The translations under genes were made by a program, and so were the position numbers. Below the pieces are notes generated by a model. It searched no databases. It was not told the DNA's origin and worked only from the letters and a program-made list of their open reading frames with translations. Shown here piece after piece: positions 10,801 through 24,003 of a stretch of 64,000 nucleotides of DNA (the first letter of the stretch is position 1; the number at the start of each line of letters is the position of its first letter). Source of the DNA: Cladopsammia gracilis (Eukaryota > Cnidaria > Anthozoa > Scleractinia > Dendrophylliidae); assembly GCA_022457155.1 (NCBI GenBank), contig JAJGOT010000294.1:224501-288500 (forward strand), written 5' to 3'.

Positions 10801-13800
10801 AAACGACTCCCAGTTATTATTTTTAATGTATTTGAACATTTTATAATCTAAATTTAAAATGTTGAAGGAACTATTTCAACCTTCAGCATGTGTTGATGTT
10901 TTGTCTTTCAGAAACCTGGCATGGAATAACATTCAAACTCTACCACAGGGAATATTTTCCAATTTAGGAAAGCTTAATTATTTGTATGTCATCTTTTTAT
11001 TTGTTTTACATTTCTGTTTTTTAAAAATGCTTCTTTATTTCAGAAAACCCTCAAAACGTTCGCATAGATTTGTGCTCTGTTCAATTGCTCAAACTAATCA
11101 ATCAACCAATCAATCACTCAAACAATCACTCAAACAATCACTCAATCAAGACAGAAAACAGTTGTTATAAGCTTGACCACAATTTGCCCGTAGTCACGTG
11201 ACGGGACTTGGTGTCCGACCAGTCTGATGAAGGTCATGGATTCGATTATTGTCGGGGGACTTTTCTTTCAAGTCCTTTCAAACTCGTTCCTGTGGTTTCT
11301 TTATTTTTTTGCTGTCCCTTGGAACGACACAAATCAGGACAGGCTCCCCCTCTCCTACTCGCTTCAAGGATGGGAAGAAGAGAGACCCTGGGAACGTGGT
11401 GGAGTTCACTTATGCTGGAACTATTCCGTTCAAAAACATGAAATAATAAAAATACGATAATAATGTACAATTCCTAAATACTTGAACTTTATTTTGCAGA
11501 TCTCTTGAATCGAATGAAATTCAATATTTGCCAACGGGAGTATTTTCCAAGCTATCGAATTTGGTAACACTGTAGGTTAACTTTATTTTATTAGTTGTTA
11601 GCTTGTGGAAAAAGTAAAAAAGGGTTGAACAAATCGGTGCATAGTAAATGCGGAATCACGTGGTGTGAGAACCGTTCCAATCACACTGCAATCTTTTGTG
11701 TGTTGCAGGGAGAGTATCTCCGTTTATTATTGCGTATTCCAATTTAAACTTCCTAACTATCCTTGATCCTGGAACAGGAAAAATATCAGTGTTTATTTAA
11801 GTTGTTGATGCAGTCAAGGGAAATAAAGTAATTTCTGTGTGATGGAAATCTTGTTACATTTATATAATGTCACTCTTGCATGGGTCAGAATTTTAACACG
11901 ACCAGTTTGTTTCATCACTACTTATTTCTGGTATAAACGCATAACATCCGAGTCTCATTTTAGACTTTCGAAGTCTCTATCAGTTGTATTTTTACGTGAT
12001 GTAAGTTTAGGTTATAGCGCATGAGTCACAGACATTGAAGTTTTCGACGCTTTTGAGTGCTCCCATTAACGGTGACTGAGGCGGCTCTTCAACTCAAGAG
12101 GTGGCCCATGACGCAAAAAAAAAAAAAAACTTAAATTACCGATTATATTTGAGGACCTAGGATATATAGTAAGCTAAAGTTGTCAAAATGACGTGCCATC
12201 TTGACAAGCGTATGAAACGTACATTCTCACTTTCGCTCGTATTTCAGCCCCATTTTCTTCCACTGTCATTCAAGGCTTTCCAAACCTATCTTGTTTATAT
12301 CGGTAAATAGGTCGATAATTCAAACTAGATAAGCTCGGAAAAAAAATGAAAATTTCAAACTATTGTAACAACCCACACGGGAAGACGTCAAGAGTGCGAT
12401 GTTGTGACGTCACACTATTAGTTATGAGAAAACGTTTAGTACGGGTTTGTAAACACTTAACCAATGAATAAATTTAGGTGGCTACGACATCAAAATTTGT
12501 TACCATGGCAACGTCAAAAGAGGCCAAAAGGACCCCATTTTCAACCTTTTGAGGCTAATAACTTTTAATAACTTTTTTATATTTTCGTCTTATAAATATA
12601 ACAAACATTTGTGCCAATTTTGAAAAAAATATGTGCATAGGATTCAGAGATATGTCATTTTTACATTAATTTAAGGTAGTTCTGAACCTTATGTACAGAA
12701 GTTTTTAAAAATATATATATTTCTTCACTTATTATATCGGTGTTTTAACGTCCCTTTGAAGGTAAATAAGGAACAAGTAGACAGCCGTAGTGTCAAACAG
12801 TAGTTGGGTAACCAACTACTGTTAGTATCTATTTTTAATTTATATATTATGTATACATCTTTGTAATTTTACAGTATGAATAAACGTTGTTGTTGTCGTC
12901 TTTTTTGGACTAATAATATCATTTTCTGCAGTAAGTGTTTTTTGACCTTTTTTGTTTGCCTTTAGGATCCTCAGACGAAATAAAATCTATCATCTTCCAA
13001 AGGGAATATTCTCTAACTTAACAGTACTGCAATCATTGTAGGTTTATTTGTTATTATTAGTTGTATGAGTAACAAGCGGGTATTTATTTTGTTTGCATAA
13101 CTTCATCTAAAAGCTAGCTAGAAACCAATCAGCGCGAGTGTATATGATTAAAGTATTTTCATGAAATTTTTACTTAGTAAATCTTTGTTAATCCTAACGT
13201 TAGTCATAAAGTACCAAACATCTATTTACTGATTGAAGTTAACGCAAACTCGTTATTAAGTGGACATCCTTGAGAGAAGGATGTATTCATCAGGGTGCAG
13301 TGTCATGCCAACGAGTCCATAACATAAGTATCCTCGAAGTTATTTTTGGCAGTTAGATTTGTGCAAATTAATATCAGTTTGTGTTGTTTAAGCAATTTGA
13401 ACAGAAGCTCAAAACAAGGCAAATATTAAGCGTCAACTATGACCGGAAGGTTTAACTCAATGCGATTCGTCAGGGAAGACGGCACTGTCGTTTAAAATCA
13501 CTCGAATCGTTATCTTTTTAAACATATTTATTTTTTTTAAAAAAAAAACTTCCTTTAACCTCACTTATTTCATTACATTCATTCGAATTTTACTTATTAA
13601 CAAGTTATTTTTCTCTTTTGTAAGAAACATGGACAAGAATTTAGTAAGCTCCATATCAAATGGAGCTTTTTCGAACCTAAAGATTCTTTTAGAACTGTAA
13701 GTATCTGACTAGATTATTACACCACTTCTTCTAATACTGTTAGAGGTATTTATTCTATGGTATGAAGTCTTTCGACCTGATACACAGTTCATTTCACTTT

Positions 13801-16800
13801 CAGGGACATTCTGCATTGTAATAATTTAACCCTTTCCTTCAATTCTTTTTTTTTATTAGATTGCATGGTAAGCCATAGAACAATTTAAATGTCGTTTATG
13901 GCCAATTTACGCAAGAATAAGAACGAGCCGAAAATTCGTTGGAAAAAAACAAAGAGGTTTTGTTGCATTTTGATGACTTGCAGCTGAAAGCATGTAAACG
14001 CGAGCCGGCTTGTGGATAATAAGGCTTAAGGCGCATTTGGAGATCACTGGAATCCTTGCCTGGGATTATTAATTGTTTTTTAATATTCTAGTTAGCAACG
14101 CCTGTCGGATGGTATTTTGCAGCTTTTGCTTTGTTTCCTGAGATATACTTCCTTTATTATTAATATGAACATCATTAAGCGTTGTTGAAGTTTCAAAACG
14201 ACGAACTTGAAGCTAAAAATGTTCCAGGTTTTTCTTCCTTTTGAAATGACGAGGGAGGTTGGATAAGAATTACAGTGATTCCGAGGACGATAATTATGAA
14301 GATGGCAAGGAAGAGAGCAATGAAGTGGCGGATGTAGAGGTGGTTAAACCAGACAGTCCAAAGTTAAAGGCAGCCAAGCAAAAGATCTAGCCGCTCTTTG
14401 CGAGACAAGATGGGTGGAACGCCAAACTGCATTCCAAGACTTCGAAGACTTGTATAAACCCCTTCTGCTATGCCTGGAAACTATTTTCCTGGGCAAAAGC
14501 AGGAAGAAATGGGATGCAAAGTCCAAGACAGAAGCACAGGGACTGTTTCATCAAATCAAGAACCATGTGTTCATTGCTGCTTTCTACAGTGCCAAGCATT
14601 TTTTTGGATTCACCATAGGACTTAGCCGTTCGTTGCAGGGTTCGACTCTGAATGTTATTGAGGCATACAAGTGAGCATACGTAGTGAGAGATCAGCTGAA
14701 AGATACTCCCAAGAATGCAAAAACAGCATTTGCCCGTTCAGTGTATGAAAAGGTGTCAAAGGTCAAGAAGATGGCTAAGAAAGCAGACATAAAGATGAGC
14801 ATTCTTCGCACGTGTGGTAGACAGACATTGCGAAACAACACCAATGCAAAGACACCAGTCATCTACTTTCAACGCTCATTATTCCTTCCCTTCCTTGACA
14901 ACCTGCTGCAGGATCTGAATACCCGCTTAAATCAGGACTATCAGAAGCAGCATTAATTGGACTGCTACCGATACCTGCCAACTTACAGAAGCTTCAAAAG
15001 AGTTCTCGAGAAAAACTTGTCCAGCATTATTCCCCCGATCTGCCATTCCTAAGTAGTGCGTCACAGGAGCTGGAGCTGTGGAAGCGATTCTGGTATGATT
15101 TTCAATTTGCGTTAATAGAGATATTTATTTAAAAATCAGTATAGTTTGATTTTTCTAAGCTTATATGTACTCATGTAAAACGTTTTTTGAGCGATACCGT
15201 TATATCGAAACCATCTCTGTCATGAAATATATGTAAGTGTTTGCTTTCATTTCAGGACCGACAGTGCTGAAAACCCGTCCACTTTACAAGAAACATTGAA
15301 AAAAAAGGCCCCCAGCAAAAGCCTACACCCCAAACCCACACCATTCTGCGGCTCCTGATGATCGCCCCTGTCACAAGTGCAGCTGTGTAACGTAGCAACT
15401 CGTCACTGCGCTTTGTGAAGAATGTTTACAGAAGCACCATGGGAGAAGACCGCCTCAACGTACTGTTGCTGCTCTTTGTTCACAAAGACATAGCTTTGGA
15501 TCATGGTGCAATTTTTGACGACTATGCCAAGCGTAACCAGAGAAGGATGACATTAATCAACCCCTGCAGTGACTCTTCTTAAGTCATTTCCATAAGATAT
15601 ATTTCGTTTGTGTAATTTGTTTTTGAAACATTCTCTTAAAATCTGTCATCCGAAGCCTTCATTTTTGGTCACAAATGTTCCCAGAATGCATGCTGTAAAT
15701 AGCATCAATCTTCCGGGGGAGAAATGTTGCTGCTTTGGCGCGAGGTTGCGCTCTCGCCGCAATTTCTACGACCCCTGTTAGACTTGATTCAAGTCATGTT
15801 TGATTTAATTATTATTGTTAAGTTGGAAAAGGTCATATCATTCAACAAACACGCATCATTTTAAAAGTGTTTATTACAGTGTACTTCTTTGACAACCACA
15901 CCCGTATTTTATTAAATATTTCAGCATTTCTTGTTCAATATAGAATCCAAGCAATTGCTAAATTTAGGCGTCCAGAATGCACCAGATTGCATCTCCGTGT
16001 ATTCCAATTGTCAAAATTTTTCGGGGATGCATGCCCCCGAACCCCCCTAGAATGTCGCGCCTTCGGCGCTCCTGGTGGTCGCTTACGTGCCCATATTGTC
16101 ACTATCAAAATTTATCCGGCCGCCTCTTTATACATTTCCTGGATCCGCCCCTGTGCAATTCGTTTTTTTTTTGTCCTTTCCTACGAGGTTTTCTGATAAC
16201 GTTGTGTTCGCAGGATTTCAAACAATTTAATCAATGGAAATGTGCACCGGATCATCCAGCGCATTTCCAAAGAACTTTCAGACACAGAACGTTTCATAGA
16301 AGAGGAAAATTTTCCTTTTCTTTTCTTTTTTTTTTCTTATATTCCTTCCATATTGCTAGCTTTTTTTTTTTTCACTAAATTAACATGATGGACTCCTCGG
16401 CTAAACATTCTTCCTTTCCCTGCAGGAGATTAGCATCGAACAAAATTCAAGAAGTGTCAAGACGGATGTTCTCAGACCTATTTAGCCTGTTGTATTTGTA
16501 TGACCATTTGACACATTTAGGGTCTTAAGATAGTTTCTTGTAGGAGAGGAGGGGTATCCGAAATTAAGAAAAAAATCAGAAGCAAAATTGTTGGATTGAC
16601 AAACCTATGGAGCGTAAATGAAGTTATATTTAAGTTATTGTGGTGATAGCACACCTTTCCCAGTGACCTTTGCACTGCGTTGCTTTAGCTAGACCTCAAA
16701 CAAGTACGAAGGGCATCGACGTCTTACCCATACCTGAATTTTTACAATACCAAAAACTGTTCTACCTATTTTTCCGGTCTGGCATGAAATGCTAACAACC

Positions 16801-19800
16801 TACACATCAGATAAAGTGATAAATATAATAAGATGGAGCCACCTTCTCGTCGGCATTCTTAGCAAAACTCGATAATATAATTATTTTGGGTATACATGAG
16901 TGACAGAGGGAACTTGTTTTGAATAGACTGTTGTGGGATTGTGGATGTTATAGTACTGATTAACACTCATTTTCAGATTTAGTTCCAAACATAAAAGTTT
17001 CTTTCTTAGGCACGATTATCCTGTGTAAGAAAGTAAAATTTTATTAGTTTTAGCTCGTAGAATTTTTTTTAACTGAGTAAAGGACTGATATTGAGCTATT
17101 TTTATCCCTGGGCACTAATTGACTGTTTGTCTTGAACAAACATTGTTCATTTCTTGCAGGGACTTGACGTCGAATAGAATAAAACACTTTCCCGAAGGAA
17201 TCTTTGTCAACCAAAGGACACTGTATTTCTTGTACGTAATTGATATCCTTCTCGCCAAAAATAATGTAAAAGAAATTAAACTATATAAAATTTTCTTTTT
17301 TTTTTCTTTTTTGTTTTTATCGCTTTTAGATGTGTTTTAAGTGTCTATGAAATGAAATTTTCGACCGTTTTTTATACTGAAAAATCGAAGACCATGTTCC
17401 ACTGATTCATAATTTTCCAATTTAAGTTATGGTCAAGCACGTAATCTATATTTTTTCTTTCCTCAAAGTTGGCCTATTTGAGCCAAAAATATGGGACAAC
17501 CAGCGCGCGGCCACAATATGCAAATTAAGACTTGTGACGGCAACAGTTGTACAGACCTTCGTTGTCAACATTGTAGTCTAAACTCATCGTCGGAGGACAT
17601 TTCTAACTGACCAAAACTGCAAAAATATAGCTAAAAAAGTGGTTCGTTTACGAGTAGTACTGTAAAAGTCTGAAAGCGACACCACATTTTGGCATTTTTG
17701 CACAACTGGTGACGTCACCATGTTATTTGCTTCTGCTTCTGTTTTTCCGCCGTAAGGATCAGTTTGCCGTTTTTTTTTTTGTTTCACTTCAAGTATCAAT
17801 ATTGATCTAGGCCTGGAAACCCAGATCCGGCCATTCTCAACGGTTTATTGCAGTGATCGTGCATTCTATGTTCCTTTTTTTACTAGTTCCAGGCCCCAGG
17901 ACACGAAAAGTTCATTTTTGACCAACTTTGGACGTGCGTAAAAATACTTTTCATTGCTTAACCATAAGTTTAATTGGAAAATTATGAATCAGTGGAACAT
18001 GGACTTCAATTTTTTATTATATAAAAACGGGTTGAAAATTTCATTTCATAGGCACTTTAAGACAGTCCGCCTTAAAACTATAGCTCGTCGCTATTCGCAA
18101 GACCTTACTATTTCTGATTAATTTGTATGTTCTTTTTAATTACTGGGTGTTGGGGACTATCCCTTAGCACTTAATATCAGTGCAATGTGTTTTGAGATGA
18201 CTAAAATTAGGAGAAGAAGTGATTATGTTTTGATGACCATTAAGTTGATTCTAACAAGCAACGTAATAACATTACTCTAACAAAACATTGCGGTAAAGCG
18301 ACCGGCGATTTAAAGCTGCACCATTTCACAGGATTTTGCAACATGTTGAGCAAATGTTCCACTCATCGTGTGAAACCACTGCGAAAGAAACGAAATTTTT
18401 TTAAGTTAAGTTAGTTAGGATTTTAGGCGTTAGGTGTGAACATAAGTCGTACTGTAGCTAGCTGCTTGTAGCAGGGCAAAATCATAACAGTCTCCAAACA
18501 GTTGAAAGAAACATGGCTATTGTGATAATCCATTGGTATTGTAAGTAGGTTGCCTTGCACAAAGCAAGCGTTTTGGGCCAAGGTATTACGCAGTGGTGAG
18601 AGCGCTCGCTTCCCATCAATATGGCCAGGATTGATTTCCGGACTTGGCATCATACCTGGACCTTGTTGATGGTAGTTCAGTTCTTTCTTCTTTGTTTTTC
18701 CCCGAGTTCGGTGGCCTACTTCCTAAAAAAACACATCTAAATTCCAATTAGACCCTGAATTCTAGGGCGGCAGTTTTGTCAGTCATATGACTGCTAAGTG
18801 TTACCCTACTCAGTAGACAAAGTCAGTGTGTCTATTTATTTCTTTGACGTCATAATAAAGTGACGGAGAAACGTAAACTAAAGAACATGAGTCACAGAAA
18901 TCAAAGTTTACGACGCTTTTGAGTGCTTCCATTAACGGCGAGGTGGCTCTACAAGTCACGAGGTGACCCACCACTGAAACGACACAAAAAAATACCGATA
19001 AATTACCGATTATATTTGAGAACCTAGGATATATAGTAAGGTAAAGTGGATTAATCGACCAAAATGACGTGCAATTTCGACAAGCGTATCAAACGTACAT
19101 CCTCACTTTAATTATAAGTGACTCAATTAAGTGACTTATAATTTAAAACAAGCGTATATTAATTAATGCATCGTATTTTTAAAAAAAAAACATACAATCT
19201 CTGTGATAAAGGTCAGGAACGGAATGAATTAATAGCCCTCTTTAATAAAACCGATTCAATTCAAACAAACAGGCGAAAGGGCATCAACTCAAAAGCATTG
19301 TGTCGCTGGTGAACAGTAATCTTTTTCATACCTCCCACCTCAAACTTCCTTTTCAACTCGTGAATACGCGAAGAGTTGAACGAGTTATAGCAGATGGCGA
19401 CAAATATGCAAATTTTCACTTTCTCCTTCCATCTATGTAAACTTTTTCTTGGTAATTCCGCTGCGTAAGGCTTGCGCATATATTTTACCCCTTCAAAATG
19501 CTCAAATGCGATAGCTGATAATGGCCAGAGGTGGGGGGAGGGTGTCTGTGGAGCAAAACGCGTAGGAAAGGGGAGGGTCCGAAGGCTGGTTCGTATTCAC
19601 CAGTTGGCTTGTTGGTGCCTTTAATTGATTGGGTGACAGGTTACGTGCGATTCATCAAAACAGTGCAAGTCAAAGCATGCACAAATACCTTTGAAATACC
19701 CATGTTTAAATCAAAGGATGTGCAGAAATGTTGTTTTGCTAAGTAAACTACTTCACGGATGTGCAAATGTTTTCTTCTGCCAATGAATCATCGCTGTTGC

Positions 19801-22800
19801 GTAAATTCCAGCGTAGTGACTGTGACTCATGTAGAACAAGAAACTTAATGACTCCACAACGGATATCCTCAACATTCATTGTTTCCCTTGGCTTTGCTCG
19901 GGAAATTGAGGAAACAAATCTTCCATTGAATAACCTGTACAAAAGAATGTTATTATTGCTAGGTTTACCAGAAATGTTAATTTAAATAAAAACCAAAAAC
20001 GACAAACAAACAACAACAAAAAGATGAAACAGATCGATTAACCTGTAAATGGACGGACAAACAAACGAACGCAAAAGCCAACAACCAAGCTCTCCCTTGT
20101 ACCACCACATAGCACGCCTTGACCTTGGCGTTAACATCATTGACATTGACATTAACATCATTTATCTTATAATTGCTAACCTTTTTTTGCAGATATTTGG
20201 CGAGAAATAAACTCAATAACAGCGCAGTTGCACCTCTTTCGAAATTGCGAGTTCTTCTTTTCTTGTGAGGAATTAAATCTTAAAAAGTGCTACTATGATG
20301 AAATGTTTCCTAATTAGTTCGTAACTGTAAAGTAGAAGAGCTAAATACTTCCCATGCAAAATTTTAATTTCAAACTTTAAAGGGAAAAGCAGTTATTTCA
20401 AACGTAAAGTTCGAATCGAAAATGGCCGAGAACCACATAGAGGGCTAGATCTAGTTGGGTGCAGATGAAGATGACGTCATCCAAACTGGCCGCTTCATTG
20501 TGTTGAAAGCTGATAAACAAGGTCTTTATTTGTTATGTTAGTGGTTCTAGGGTTTGTTTTACAGCCCAGATGCCGGTTTTTTTAAACATGCAAGAAGATG
20601 CCTCATGGGGTCAATTCAATAAAACTTTTACAAGTGTAATTTAAAAGTGAAGCTATTGTTTTCAACCTCTGAAACAATGGCTACACTTGTAAATTGCACT
20701 TGTAAAAGTTTTATTGAATTAACCCCTGGTGGTTTTTGCGTAACACGGGCGCCGAAACATTCTCAAAAAGCGGAATTTCTATACACAAATCGTCTGCTTC
20801 AATGAGGGCTCAACGCACCCAACCTAAACGTGAACATTATTATTTTTTGACAACATCTGGGGAACCACAACACACTGGGTGAGTGTCATCAATGCATTTT
20901 TGTTTCTAATATCTAGCCTTTTTTAATATTCCATAGATAATACTATTTTCGCACGTGAAAAAGAAAGTAAAATGGTACTGTTTGAGCAACGAACTTTATA
21001 TACTACCACAGCGGCTGGATACACAGATCTTCATCTGTCTTTATACACAAACTGTTGCAACTGAAGCGGTAAAAAGGGGGCTGGACAATTCAATTTACCG
21101 GAAAGATGCCAATCAACTATCCACTCCAATCTCTTGTTTGCGCTGTTTCTGAAAGTTTCATTTTACTTTTTTTTTCACATGCTAAATTACCACCGCGATG
21201 GTCGCCATTTTTTTAATTTGTTGACTCCGCCTCGCTTTGACGCGCTGATTCATGCCAAGCAAGTCTTCCGGAAGTCAACCGGCTCACCGGAAAATGTTTC
21301 CGCATGGTCCGCATAGTTACTAAAAACAACTTTTTCGCAATTAAGATATCCCAAAGGCATGATTGGGAGACCCCCTGTCTGTCCAATTATTTTCTCTTGC
21401 TGTAATCCAATTTTTTTGTATTATTTGTATTTAATGTACTCCCGCTTTGCCCGGTTAAATATTTTTCACCCTTTTTTCATTTTGCAACTGTCTTGTATCG
21501 TTATCCTTGAGTTTATATCATAATAAATCTTGTCTTGCAGAAATTTGGAGAGAAATAAACTCAAGAACATTACAGCTGGACCTCTTTCCAAATTACGACG
21601 TCTACTTTATTTGTGAGTAACAAGGTCATGTGAGATAAGCTTTATAAAGTTTCACTAAAACAATATGCATAATAATGATATTTTAGATTTGTTGGCAAGC
21701 GATGTATCTGCGCAAATGAACAGTTTATCAGGTCACTGGTGAGACAAGGCCAGTCTCGAACCCAAACAGGGAGGCACAGGGGACCAGACTAATAGAACAA
21801 TTTAAACAAACTTGCATTTCTTAATAAACTTAAGTTTCATGATGTCAGTCTACGTTGTGTTTTGGGAATCAAACTTCTCCCCTTTAAAACAATTGTTCTT
21901 CTTTTTCATTCACTCCATTTTTATAAAATCATGTTTTCCTATTTTGCTGTATTGTTTGATATTTTACGCCAGCTTAACTTAATAATTGTTTTCCTTTTTT
22001 AGATTTTTGCAAAACAATTTAATAAGCTCTATAGAAAGTGGAACTTTTTCTAATCTGACAAGACTTCAATACCTGTTAGTATGAAACAATGAAATGACTT
22101 CTCAAAATACTTCGCGATATCGTCATTAACCCTTTAACTCCCAATCGTACATATTCGTACGAAAATCACTGGTAGTGATTTAAAAATCTGCAGCTTTCAC
22201 AAATCTACACAAATGATAGTAATGATCCCTTGTTAGGGCAAAGCGATAAGTTTCATAGCATTAACAACCAACTACTTGACTACAACTTTGGATTTCCGCT
22301 GCATATGGTGGTTCATTCGGCAGCAAATCCAGAAATGCCCGTTTTCTACTTCCCAGGAAAACAACAAAAAACGCACATCTTTGCATCAATTTCTTTTAAT
22401 GAAAAAGTAACTCTTAATCCAAAAGTGTACATTTGCAGCTAACTTCGAACCTATTCCTCTGCATCCACTTAGAAAAATTCCCATCAATATTTCAACAGAC
22501 CGAGCAATTTCCATTCAATCAGAGCTATTCTTGCAAACTTATAATATCCTTATGCACGACCGAAAGAAATTCGGGGTAATACAACCATACCGGCGGCATG
22601 CAAGTCTACCTACCTCTGTTTGATATATTTTTTTATAAGTGTCGAGCCACCCAGACCAACTGGCAAAATATTGCACCGATTGCATTTTTTAGAAGTCAAA
22701 AGTCGTCCAAATTGCCTTGGTAGGTCTCGAAATCCAACCACAGAAGGGCCAGAGAGACAACTTCACTCATGGACTGCCATGTTTTGCTACAGATACTTTT

Positions 22801-23529
22801 GGCGTTCCAGTCATCGTCAAATCATCTCTCACCTCTGGTTTCTTTCAGACGTTTGCCTCTGCCCACCATTCCAGCTTAATGATGCCAGCCTGGGGGTTTC
22901 TGCAGTAAAAAATGACTCGAAAAAGCACTTATAAACCAAATTCTTATCAGATTCGAGTCCGTGTGATCGCTAATCGGACTAATCGAGCGAGCATCGGCTG
23001 AATACTGACGTCACAATGAAAATCCGCGCCCACGTTGATTTGAAACACAAATATTTTTATGTGAGCTATTTATATGCAGTCACGAAATTCTACAGATTGC
23101 CTAGCCCCACAAAACTGCTTTGGGAACCCAAAGAAATTTGGGAGTTAAAGGGTTAAGAGTTAAGAGGACATAGAAACGTTTGAGTAGGCAAAACGCTTAC
23201 ATAATCTTTATTTAATCCTGAATGCTACTTCAACATCTATTAAATGGACAAGTTATCAATAAAATATGGGGGTCATCGAGTTCATTTTTAGTTAAAAGCA
23301 CTTAATTAAAGCTAAAATGAAGGGTATCTTTAATAGGTTATACCGTTGCTATGGTAAAAAATTGCAACAAGAATGACTGTGGTACATCGCCGGGGATATA
23401 TCCCATCTAGCTAGTTTGTTTTGTTTGTTTGCTTTTTTTAAATTTTTTTTTTTAGATTGCTTAATGGGAACCGTCTTCAGACAATCCCAGATCAGGCTTT
23501 CAAGAACTTAAAGTGGCTCCGAATACTGT

Positions 23530-23601
<72 letters not shown>

Positions 23602-23965
23602 AAGTAGTAGTAGTAGCAGTAAAATTAATCATTTATTAATAAATCAATATAAATAAATCACTGTATTACGTGCACTTTTACAGGATTAAATATATAAAAA
23701 ACTGTGATACAATGTACTTACATATATTTAACTATTATAGCGTTCAAGCGCGCGCGCCTAGTCGGCTAAAACTAGGCGATATCACGCAAGCTTGAGCGCT
23801 ATAATAGTTTTATAATTCAACACATTGATAACAAAGCACAGTCCGTCATTTTTGCATTCTCTTGTCAAAATGCAATATTTACATCCATCGTTGGATATAC
23901 GTCATGTAGACATAGCGTATATCGATAACTTTTCGACCATATTTGGGCAGTGTATCAATGTGTTG

Positions 23966-24003
<38 letters not shown>

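Noticed and set aside
11208..11470. Four overlapping open frames on both strands
   Set aside because: All frames are open by chance composition. No splice context or protein resemblance was seen.
13850..13880. Possible extra LRR exon after TTTATTAG at 13859
   Set aside because: Only 8 bases (ATTGCATG) precede the next GTAAGC, with no LRR sequence; the exon chain is in frame without it.
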